Shown one piece after another: positions 1 through 5,605 of a stretch of 7,730 bases of DNA. The DNA is from JBDTOX01 sp039933015. Lineage in GTDB: Bacteria > Pseudomonadota > Gammaproteobacteria > Burkholderiales > Methylophilaceae. Positions within the stretch are counted from its first letter, which is position 1, and each line of letters starts with the position of its first letter. Both the position numbers and the translations under genes were made by a program. The stretch is taken from the NCBI GenBank assembly GCA_039933015.1, contig JBDTOX010000178.1, positions 1-7,730 of the forward strand, given 5' to 3'. The notes under the pieces are model-generated. The model saw nothing but the letters and a program-made list of their open reading frames with translations, was not told where the DNA came from and did not search any database.

Positions 1-105
1 GAGTGCGTGTTGTATCAGGCCGCCTGTAGCTAACGTTTCATCGTCAGGATGTACCGCTAATACCAGCAAGCGGTCTTGCCTTTTTAAATTCAGCATTACA
101 CTCAT
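1..105 (-). CDS. PIG-L/LmbE family deacetylase, N-terminal fragment
   Basis: Only the first 35 codons are inside the window; the gene continues past base 1. The translation carries the family signature AVHPDDE at residues 17-23, followed by TLATGG. In PIG-L/LmbE zinc deacetylases such as MshB, the His and second Asp of this motif bind zinc and the first Asp is the general base; here these would be His19, Asp22 and Asp21. Such enzymes remove the acetyl group from N-acetylglucosaminyl compounds in glycan, lipid or low-molecular-weight thiol synthesis, and the substrate cannot be told from this piece. The ATG at 105-103 is preceded by AAAGGG about four bases away, a reasonable ribosome binding site. 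A second in-frame ATG lies three codons in, so the exact start is slightly uncertain. It points the same way as trhO, but the 289-base gap argues against tight co-transcription. Confidence 0.85.
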   Translation of the reverse strand, partial: MSVMLNLKRQDRLLVLAVHPDDETLATGGLIQHAL

Positions 106-394
106 ATTACCCTTTCTAAGCATAAGGAAACTCTGATGGGCTGGCTACATCAGCAGCTGAGGCATACATTGACGATGTCATAAAATAGACCATGAACAAT
201 ATGCGCTAGTTTCAGAGTACTGTATTAAGGCTGGATGCGCTATGGCGCAGTACATGGTAAAGATGATGAGAATTGTCAGCACGGGCGGATTATAGGGACT
301 AGAGCTTACAGTTCACTTTCAGCCGAGATGCTTATTAAATACAAGTGAAATCAAACTTAACATCTGTGGGTTTCGGACCACGCCAAGTTACAGC
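106..394. other. Intergenic region between trhO and the PIG-L gene
   Basis: No coding sequence is convincing here. The region should hold the 3' end of the trhO transcript and the promoter of the PIG-L gene, both on the minus strand, but I found no textbook terminator and no good -35/-10 pair. It contains short repeats: CTGATG (133-138) with CATCAG (148-153); an 8-base direct repeat ATGCGCTA at 201-208 and 235-242; GTACTG (217-222) with CAGTAC (248-253), enclosing TGCGC/GCGCA (236-240, 245-249); and TTCACTT (312-318) with AAGTGAA (343-349). None has a following T-run on the minus strand, so none is a standard intrinsic terminator. Confidence 0.4.
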
Positions 395-1324
395 TTACGC
401 TTTGTGCTTAGTCTGAACTTCCCCGATGTGGGCCATGCCGCGTTTGAGAGCCAGTTCCATCTGCTTTTGCCGTTCGGCAGCGCTAGCGCGCTTTTCTTCG
501 CTCAGGATGTCGAAGCAATGCGGGCACGAAACTCCCTCAACATATTGGGCTGTGGCCATGTCTTCCGGTGATACAGGGTGACGGCATGCATGACATTGAT
601 CGTATACCCCCAGCTCAAGGCCATGTCCTACAGCAACGCGCTGATCAAATACGAAACACTCGCCTTCCCACAAGCTTTCTTCAGCAGGAACATTCTCCAG
701 ATACTTGAGAATGCCCCCCTGCAGGTGATAGACCTCTTCAAACCCCTGTTCCAGCATGAATGAAGACGCTTTTTCACAACGAATACCGCCGGTGCAGAAC
801 ATGGCGACTTTTTTGTGCTGGGCAGGATCGAGATGCTTGCTGACATAATCCGGAAATTCACGAAATGTGGTCGTGTGTGGATCTATTGCCCCGCGAAAAG
901 TGCCTATGTCGTATTCATAGCCGTTACGCGTATCTATGAGCACCACATCGGGGTCGGATATCAGCGCGTTCCAGTCTTCCGGCGCCACATAGGTGCCTAC
1001 TTTGATGTTGGGATCGACACCTGACACGCCCAGAGTGACGATTTCCTTCTTCAGCCGGACTTTCATGCGGTAAAAAGGCATCTCGTTAGCAAAAGACTCC
1101 TTATGCTCCATGTCCGCAAAGCGTGCGTCTGATCGCAGATATGCAATGAGTGCATTAATCCCAACACGGCTTCCGGCTACGGTGCCATTAATGCCTTCCT
1201 CAGCCAGTAGCAGAGTTCCCTTGAGTCCCTGGCTAATGCAAAAATCCAGCAGGCCGGGTTGCATGGCCCGATAGTCGGGTAGCGGAGCAAATTTATATAA
1301 GGCAGCAACAATAATATTGGGCAT
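395..1324 (-). CDS. trhO: Oxygen-dependent tRNA uridine(34) hydroxylase TrhO (YceA, rhodanese family)
   Basis: This 309-residue cytoplasmic protein matches the TrhO/YceA family in length and architecture. TrhO hydroxylates uridine 34 in the anticodon of certain tRNAs using molecular oxygen, the first step toward 5-methoxyuridine or its carboxymethoxy derivatives. An N-terminal acylphosphatase-like region (about 1-95) contains the family stretch AEEGINGTVAG near residues 41-51. A rhodanese domain follows (about 110-215), with DTRNGYEYDIG at 131-141 and the active loop CTGGIRCEKAS, which places the catalytic cysteine at 177 and a second at 183. The C-terminus carries two CxxC pairs (Cys244/247 and Cys267/270), probably a zinc ribbon, then a charged helix. 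The ATG start agrees with the family N-terminus; upstream GAAAAGAAG is only a weak ribosome binding site. A TATCAT box on the minus strand (1370-1365) could be its -10 element, but no good -35 partner is visible. Confidence 0.95.
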   Translation of the reverse strand: MPNIIVAALYKFAPLPDYRAMQPGLLDFCISQGLKGTLLLAEEGINGTVAGSRVGINALIAYLRSDARFADMEHKESFANEMPFYRMKVRLKKEIVTLGVSGVDPNIKVGTYVAPEDWNALISDPDVVLIDTRNGYEYDIGTFRGAIDPHTTTFREFPDYVSKHLDPAQHKKVAMFCTGGIRCEKASSFMLEQGFEEVYHLQGGILKYLENVPAEESLWEGECFVFDQRVAVGHGLELGVYDQCHACRHPVSPEDMATAQYVEGVSCPHCFDILSEEKRASAAERQKQMELALKRGMAHIGEVQTKHKA

Positions 1325-1448
1325 GGATAACTTCTTTTCAGTAACGCTATGATTTCAATCCGACATGATAAGTGAAGCAGGCGAGAAGGGGTAGCTCCTG
1401 AAGCTTTTGCAATGTGGCGCCTGAATAGCCCCAGTTGGCTTTCATGGC

Positions 1449-1477
1449 TTGTCATTTGTAAAGGAAAACCCTAGCAT
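1449..1477 (+). promoter_or_regulatory. Candidate sigma-70 promoter of chrA
   Basis: TTGTCA (1449-1454, five of six matches to the -35 consensus) is followed after exactly 17 bases by TAGCAT (1472-1477, four of six matches to the -10 consensus). The predicted transcription start is near 1484, which would give chrA an untranslated leader of about 95 bases. The element lies in the divergent trhO-chrA gap. This is pattern matching only. Confidence 0.45.
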
Positions 1478-1483
1478 GCGATA

Positions 1484-1579
1484 GGCTGCCGGGGGTTTAG
1501 CAGCCACCCCATTCAAGACACTTACGTCCAAGGCCTGCTCCAAATCTTATGGGTGTTGTGCCCCTACAGAGGAGAGAAC
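1484..1579 (+). promoter_or_regulatory. chrA leader with mutually exclusive inverted repeats
   Basis: If transcription starts near 1484, the leader begins with GGCTGC (1484-1489), which can pair with GCAGCC (1500-1505) around a 10-base loop. GGGGT (1492-1496) inside that loop can instead pair with ACCCC (1506-1510), and the two stems cannot form together in a simple fold. CACCC (1505-1509) can also pair with GGGTG (1551-1555), extended by AT:AT across a bulged C. CTCC (1538-1541) complements GGAG of the Shine-Dalgarno sequence (1571-1574). The arrangement could support leader control, but I recognise no known riboswitch class and see no T-run marking an attenuator. Function is inferred. Confidence 0.3.
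1568..1574 (+). promoter_or_regulatory. Ribosome binding site that sets the chrA start
   Basis: AGAGGAG ends five bases before the ATG at 1580. It favours this ATG over the in-frame GTG at 1553, which has no Shine-Dalgarno sequence at a useful distance and would place this strong site inside the coding region. Confidence 0.8.
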
Positions 1580-2947
1580 ATGGACGCTACCAATAATAAC
1601 CATTCGAATTCACAACAGTCAGGTTTAGCACCGCCCTCTGTTACATTCCCCCAAGCTTTTATTTACTGGCTCAAGCTGGGTTTTATCAGCTTTGGCGGCC
1701 CTGCGGGGCAGATTGCCATCATGCATCACGATTTGGTAGAGAAAAAGCGCTGGATTTCTGAACAGCGCTTCTTGCATGCCCTCAACTATTGCATGGTGCT
1801 ACCGGGGCCGGAGGCGCAGCAACTAGCCACTTATATCGGCTGGCTGATGCACCGTACCTGGGGCGGCATCGTGGCCGGCGGACTGTTTGTGCTGCCGTCC
1901 TTTTTTATCCTGGTAGGGCTGGCATGGGTGTATATGGCTTATGGCGCCGTCCCTGCCGTAGCGGGAGTGCTTTACGGCATTAAACCCGCAGTAGTGGCTA
2001 TCGTGCTGTTTGCCGCTTACCGCATTGGCTCCAGAACGCTGAAGAATGCTGTGCTCTGGGCGCTTTCAGCACTCGCTTTTACCGCCATATTTGCTTTTAA
2101 TTTGCCTTTCCCAGCCATTATTTTGGCAGCAGGGCTGATTGGTCATTTTGGTGGAAGACTCTATCCCGAATATTTCAGGGTTGGGGGAGGACATGGTGCT
2201 GCTCAACAAGATTTTGGCCCGGCATTGATAGACGATGATACGCCCACGCCATCCCATGCCTTGTTTAGCTGGCGCAGATTAAGGCAGGTAGCCGTTACCG
2301 GAATTATTATCTGGGCTTTGGCAATGGCGGCCTTGTTTACCATGTATGGCTGGAAGGGCGCTTATACCCAGATGGGCTGGTTCTTCACCAAAGCCGCTTT
2401 ACTGACCTTCGGCGGCGCTTATGCAGTGCTGCCTTATGTCTATCAGGGTGCGGTGGAAAATTATCACTGGCTTACACCTGCCCAGATGATTGATGGCCTG
2501 GCCCTAGGCGAAACCACACCTGGCCCGCTCATCATGGTGGTTACTTTCGTGGGCTTTGTCGGGGGTTGGACCAGCCAGGTATTTGGCGCTGGGGCCGCAT
2601 TTGTCTCGGCCGTTATTGCGGCGGCTGTCGTTACCTTTTTTACGTTCTTGCCCAGTTTCATCTTTATTTTTATTGGCGGCCCTTTTATTGAAACCACGCA
2701 CGGTAACCTTAAATTTACCGCGCCGCTTAGTGCAATTACCGCTGCCGTAGTGGGTGTCATCTTTAACCTGGCCTTATTTTTTGCTTACCATGTATTTTGG
2801 CCTCAAGGCCTCGCCAGCACAGTAGATTGGTTCTCTGTGGCGCTTGCAGCTGCAGCAACCATAGTAGTGTTTCGCATCAAGGCAGGGATCATTCCAGTCA
2901 TCTTGTCGTGTGGTGTGCTTGGCATGCTTTGGCGACTGATCGCGTAG
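1580..2947 (+). CDS. chrA: Chromate transporter ChrA, two-domain (long-chain CHR family)
   Basis: The 455-residue inner-membrane protein has the two homologous halves of the long-chain CHR (chromate ion transporter) family. The first half has the signature FGGPAGQIAIM (residues 38-48) and PGPEAQQLATYIG (75-87). The second repeats it as LTFGGAYAVLPYV (275-287) and TTPGPLIMVVTFVGF (312-326). Hydrophobic segments fill both halves, separated by a polar linker at about 192-235. Characterised members export chromate across the inner membrane and confer chromate resistance; for uncharacterised members the true substrate is often untested. The length fits bidomain ChrA (about 400-450 residues). The ATG at 1580 is preferred because of its strong ribosome binding site. 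No chrB regulator or other chromate gene lies beside it, and trhO upstream is divergent. The following Yip1-family gene is 122 bases away and probably has its own promoter, though read-through is possible. The family call is firm; the substrate is inferred. Confidence 0.93.
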   Translation: MDATNNNHSNSQQSGLAPPSVTFPQAFIYWLKLGFISFGGPAGQIAIMHHDLVEKKRWISEQRFLHALNYCMVLPGPEAQQLATYIGWLMHRTWGGIVAGGLFVLPSFFILVGLAWVYMAYGAVPAVAGVLYGIKPAVVAIVLFAAYRIGSRTLKNAVLWALSALAFTAIFAFNLPFPAIILAAGLIGHFGGRLYPEYFRVGGGHGAAQQDFGPALIDDDTPTPSHALFSWRRLRQVAVTGIIIWALAMAALFTMYGWKGAYTQMGWFFTKAALLTFGGAYAVLPYVYQGAVENYHWLTPAQMIDGLALGETTPGPLIMVVTFVGFVGGWTSQVFGAGAAFVSAVIAAAVVTFFTFLPSFIFIFIGGPFIETTHGNLKFTAPLSAITAAVVGVIFNLALFFAYHVFWPQGLASTVDWFSVALAAAATIVVFRIKAGIIPVILSCGVLGMLWRLIA

Positions 2948-3069
2948 TCAAGTCTGGTCAATAATTGGATGTGTCTGAAAGTCGCATTTTGTACGCGCAA
3001 GGGCTCTGGATGGGGATATACTAATTAAAAACATAAGCCTTTTTAACACGCACGCAGAGGAGAATAACA

Positions 3070-3669
3070 ATGAATCCACTCACGATGTTCCGGCTGTTTT
3101 TTACACCCACCAACGGTTGGAAAGATCTGATGCACAGTCAGCCATCCATCCACCGATTGTATCTGCTGCACGTCATTCCATTTGCCCTGATCCCGCCATT
3201 GATGATTTATATCGCGGGCCGCACTCAAAGCATATTATTTTTTGATTTATTGCCGGGCAACAAGCTCATCATAGTCGCGGTGGCTTTTTTCCTGATACAG
3301 CTGGTGGTAGTGCCGGCAATGGCTTCAATCGTACGTCAATTGGCTGAAATAGCCGAGATACACCCTTCATACAAGGATGCCTTCATTCTTGCAGCCGTGG
3401 CGCCTACACCACTTTGGATGGCCCCTATATTTCTGTTTGTGCCCAATATATTGGTCAATATAGGTGTGACATCACTTGCCATGATGGCCTCCGCAGGCTT
3501 TATTTATTATGGTGTTCCGGTAGTCTTCAAAATCAGGGAACAGGGCCATGCGCTGTTGCTGTTTGGGGCTATTTTGATTGCTGGCGTGGTTGCATGGGGA
3601 TTCCTCATGATATGTACACTGGTGATATGGGGTAGCGTACAGAACCTGCAATTTGCAGTTGGCCATTAA
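3070..3669 (+). CDS. Yip1-family integral membrane protein
   Basis: This 199-residue protein starts with a short amphipathic head (MNPLTMFRLF, then FTPTNGWKDL) of the kind found in bacterial YIP1-domain proteins. About five hydrophobic segments follow, at roughly 30-49, 66-86, 105-123, 126-149 and 160-187. The region APTPLWMAPI (111-120), between the second loop and the third helix, fits the conserved proline-rich part of the family. The biochemical role of bacterial Yip1 proteins is not established, and nothing here gives one; it is likely an inner-membrane protein. AGAGGAG (3056-3062) seven bases upstream of the ATG is a strong ribosome binding site. In the 122 bases after chrA, TATACT (3017-3022) looks like a -10 box without a good -35. 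A clear terminator follows the stop codon, so the transcript ends here. Confidence 0.8.
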   Translation: MNPLTMFRLFFTPTNGWKDLMHSQPSIHRLYLLHVIPFALIPPLMIYIAGRTQSILFFDLLPGNKLIIVAVAFFLIQLVVVPAMASIVRQLAEIAEIHPSYKDAFILAAVAPTPLWMAPIFLFVPNILVNIGVTSLAMMASAGFIYYGVPVVFKIREQGHALLLFGAILIAGVVAWGFLMICTLVIWGSVQNLQFAVGH

Positions 3670-3689
3670 CTGCAATTGAGGGATGGAAG

Positions 3690-3713
3690 AGGCCATGTTT
3701 GCATGGCCTTTTT
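3690..3713 (+). terminator. Intrinsic terminator after the Yip1-family gene
   Basis: An eight-base perfect stem, AGGCCATG (3690-3697) with CATGGCCT (3702-3709), closes a TTTG loop. It runs straight into TTTT, then ATTT. It lies 21 bases after the stop codon and is the clearest terminator in the window. It separates the chrA/Yip1 side from the peroxidase gene. Confidence 0.88.
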
Positions 3714-3835
3714 ATTTGGCCTTGATAGACGAACGAAGAAGCAAGCGCGCAGTCCTATAAAGCAGTTAATCAAATCCAAATTGCTAGAATCATATATTTG
3801 TTTCTGTATTTGTTAGCACGTTAAGGATAGTTGAA

Positions 3836-4366
3836 TTGAAACGGGCATTATTTGCACTTTTTATACTGGTAAGTGCCAATTCTGCGCATGCAGCGTGTAC
3901 TGGCTTGTACGATTTCAGGTTTACTACATTACAAGGCGGAGTCGTCAATTTGTGTGATTATCAAGCCTACCCCATTCTGGTTGTAAACACAGCGAGCAAA
4001 TGCGGTTTTGCCCCTCAGTTTGAGAGGCTGGAGGACATGTACAAAAAATACAAAGAGAAAGGTTTGTTGATTGTTGGCTTCCCCTCCAACGACTTCAAAC
4101 AGGAGTTTGCCAGCAACAAGGAAATTGGCGATTTCTGTAAAAAGAATTATGCAGTGCAATTCCCCATGGCTACAAAAAGCTCGGTGGTGGGGCCTGATGC
4201 TAACCCCCTCTTTAAACAGCTAGTCGAGATAACAAGGGAGCCACCGATGTGGAATTTTTACAAATATCTGATTTTACCGGGCGGCAAACAGGTATATACC
4301 TATAGCAGTGATGTAGACCCGCAAGCTGCACAAATTATGGATAAGCTAAAACCATATGTTAAGTAA
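3836..4366 (+). CDS. Exported glutathione-peroxidase-family protein
   Basis: The 176-residue protein belongs to the glutathione peroxidase (thioredoxin-fold) family, which reduces hydrogen peroxide or organic hydroperoxides with glutathione or thioredoxin. A signal peptide is evident: basic MKR, a hydrophobic core to about residue 13, then SANSAHA with likely cleavage after Ala19 or Ala20. The mature protein should be periplasmic. Cys21 follows HAA, a poor lipobox, so a lipoprotein is less likely. NTASKCGF places the peroxidatic cysteine at 56 (Cys, not selenocysteine). Cys101 in EIGDFCKKNY sits where Cys-type enzymes have the resolving cysteine. Trp139-Asn140 of the catalytic tetrad are present, but the usual FPCNQF motif reads FPSNDF (82-87), so its Cys is Ser and the tetrad Gln is Asp. 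Translation starts at TTG, with AAGGA (3823-3827) eight bases upstream; no in-frame ATG would keep the signal peptide. The upstream region is AT-rich (for example TTGCTA at 3781 and TGTATT at 3805, 18 apart) and may hold its promoter. Confidence 0.9.
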   Translation: MKRALFALFILVSANSAHAACTGLYDFRFTTLQGGVVNLCDYQAYPILVVNTASKCGFAPQFERLEDMYKKYKEKGLLIVGFPSNDFKQEFASNKEIGDFCKKNYAVQFPMATKSSVVGPDANPLFKQLVEITREPPMWNFYKYLILPGGKQVYTYSSDVDPQAAQIMDKLKPYVK

Positions 4367-4394
4367 CACATGTAATTACAAATATAAGCCACTG

Positions 4395-4412
4395 AATAAT
4401 TTATAAGTTATT
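4395..4412. repeat. AT-rich 18-base near-palindrome downstream of the peroxidase gene
   Basis: AATAATTTATAAGTTATT is its own reverse complement except for one symmetric pair (T at 4400, G at 4407), which would be a wobble pair in RNA. It starts 29 bases after the peroxidase stop and is followed by TTCTC. It could be a weak hairpin in the 3' end of that transcript or an operator-like site. There is no direct evidence for either. Confidence 0.35.
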
Positions 4413-4453
4413 TTCTCATAACATCCGATTGTAACTTCAAAAAATACTTAACC

Positions 4454-4477
4454 CGGCCTGATCTTTCAATCAGGCCG
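4454..4477. repeat. Perfect inverted repeat between the peroxidase gene and srkA
   Basis: CGGCCTGAT (4454-4462) and ATCAGGCCG (4469-4477) form a nine-base GC-rich perfect stem around CTTTCA. No T-run follows on the plus strand. On the minus strand a T-rich stretch begins only about eight bases beyond the stem. It may be a degenerate terminator for the peroxidase transcript or a protein-binding site. TATGAT (4486-4491) downstream resembles a -10 box for srkA; its best upstream partner, TTTCAA (4464-4469), is poor and overlaps the loop. Confidence 0.5.
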
Positions 4478-4510
4478 CATCACTATATGATTGCCCTGTA
4501 AAATGTGGGC

Positions 4511-5515
4511 ATGAATCAAACTACCGCCCCATTTGGAGACCTGAGCCCTGATTGCATTCTGGATGCACTGGATAGCATCGGGTTTCACAGCGATGGCCGC
4601 CTGCTAGCGCTAAACAGCTATGAGAACCGCGTTTACCAGGTCGGCATGGAAGAGGGCGCGCCGCTCGTTGCCAAGTTCTACCGGCCTGCACGTTGGACAG
4701 ATGCAGCCATTCTGGAAGAACACCTTTTCGTGCAAAGTTTGGCCAATGCAGAAATTCCCGTTGTCCCGGCATTGTTGTATGAAGGCAATAAATCGCTGCA
4801 CAGCTTTAACGGCTATCGTTTCGCGCTATTTGCCAGGCTTGGCGGGCGTGCCCCGGAACTGGATCAGCCGGGCGTACTGGAATGGATGGGACGTTTCATT
4901 GGGCGTATCCACGCGATTGGTGCATTAGATACATTTAATGAGCGCCCTGCCTTGGATATAGCCAGTTTTGGCGAGGTGCCAAGCCAGTATTTGCTGAACA
5001 ATGGCTTTATTCCTCACGATTTGGAAGATGTCTACCGGGGTGTAATTCGCCAAGCCCTGGATGGTGTTCAGCGCTGTTATCAGCGGGCTGGGGAGGTTGC
5101 AGTGCTGCGCCTGCATGGCGATTGCCATCTGGGTAATGTGCTATGGACAGATGGAGGCCCGCACTTTGTTGATTTTGATGATAGCCGCATGGGGCCGGCA
5201 GTACAGGATCTGTGGATGCTGCTGTCTGGCGAGCGTGAGGATATGGCAAAGCAGCTCATGGATCTGTTGAGCGGTTATGAATGCTTTTATGATTTTAATC
5301 CGCGCGAATTACACCTTGTCGAAGCGCTACGCACTCTGCGGCTGATACACTACGCGGCCTGGATTGCCAGCCGATGGGATGACCCGGCCTTTCCCAAGGC
5401 ATTTACCTGGTTTAACACACAACGCTACTGGCAAGACCGCATACTGGAACTGCGCGAACAGATAGCGCTCATGGACGAACCACCACTATTAGGTGGTCTA
5501 AGCGGCAACTTTTAG
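4511..5515 (+). CDS. srkA: Stress response serine/threonine kinase SrkA (YihE family)
   Basis: The 334-residue cytoplasmic protein resembles Escherichia coli SrkA/YihE (328 residues) along its whole length, judged from memory of that sequence. It has a choline-kinase-like fold (APH family). SrkA is a Ser/Thr protein kinase that protects cells from stress-induced death, linked to reactive oxygen and MazEF-type toxins in E. coli. Visible motifs include NSYENRVYQ (35-43), VAKFYRP with probable nucleotide-binding Lys55, the catalytic loop LHGDCHLGN with Asp204 and Asn209, and VDFDD with metal-binding Asp221, followed by GPAVQDLWMLL. The C-terminal DDPAFPKAF stretch is also typical. I chose the ATG at 4511, giving a start like the E. 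coli protein; GTG at 4505 would add two residues. Neither has a good ribosome binding site. In E. coli the gene precedes dsbA; here egtB follows after 90 bases with no clear terminator between, so co-transcription is possible. A small GATAG/CTATC hairpin lies just after the stop (5517-5529). Confidence 0.94.
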   Translation: MNQTTAPFGDLSPDCILDALDSIGFHSDGRLLALNSYENRVYQVGMEEGAPLVAKFYRPARWTDAAILEEHLFVQSLANAEIPVVPALLYEGNKSLHSFNGYRFALFARLGGRAPELDQPGVLEWMGRFIGRIHAIGALDTFNERPALDIASFGEVPSQYLLNNGFIPHDLEDVYRGVIRQALDGVQRCYQRAGEVAVLRLHGDCHLGNVLWTDGGPHFVDFDDSRMGPAVQDLWMLLSGEREDMAKQLMDLLSGYECFYDFNPRELHLVEALRTLRLIHYAAWIASRWDDPAFPKAFTWFNTQRYWQDRILELREQIALMDEPPLLGGLSGNF

Positions 5516-5593
5516 CGATAGAAGCTATCAATAAATAGACTAACTCCCGTTTACACTTAGGCATAGTTCTAACAAAAAATTATCTTGGCTTAC

Positions 5594-5600
5594 GAGAGGA
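5594..5600 (+). promoter_or_regulatory. Ribosome binding site that sets the egtB start
   Basis: GAGAGGA ends five bases before the ATG at 5606. The in-frame TTG at 5585 has no such site and would place this motif inside the coding region, so the ATG is preferred. Confidence 0.8.
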
Positions 5601-5605
5601 TAGGG

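Noticed and set aside
1..105. PIG-L fragment as a mycothiol- or bacillithiol-type thiol-synthesis enzyme linked to egtBD
   Set aside because: Only the generic zinc motif is visible, the gene lies more than 5 kb from egtB on the other strand, and most family members act on glycans.
1177..1455. Minus-strand 92-codon frame crossing the trhO start
   Set aside because: It overlaps trhO in another frame, and its sequence shows no domain or conserved motif.
1553..1579. Longer chrA starting at GTG 1553
   Set aside because: It has no ribosome binding site, and the nine added residues (MLCPYRGEN) cover the strong AGAGGAG site that serves the ATG at 1580.
1484..1579. Known riboswitch (for example a guanidine class) in the chrA leader
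   Set aside because: I could not match the conserved loops of any class I know; only the generic alternative pairings are supported.
2464..2760. Minus-strand 98-codon frame opposite chrA
   Set aside because: It is an antisense shadow of the hydrophobic chrA coding sequence, with a Thr/Ala/Pro-rich composition and no motif.
3881..3900. Lipoprotein signal on the peroxidase (HAAC)
   Set aside because: The position three before Cys is His and not a hydrophobic residue, so an ordinary signal peptidase I site fits better.
5585..5605. Longer egtB starting at TTG 5585
   Set aside because: The GAGAGGA site at 5594-5600 fits the ATG at 5606; the extra seven residues are not part of the family N-terminus.
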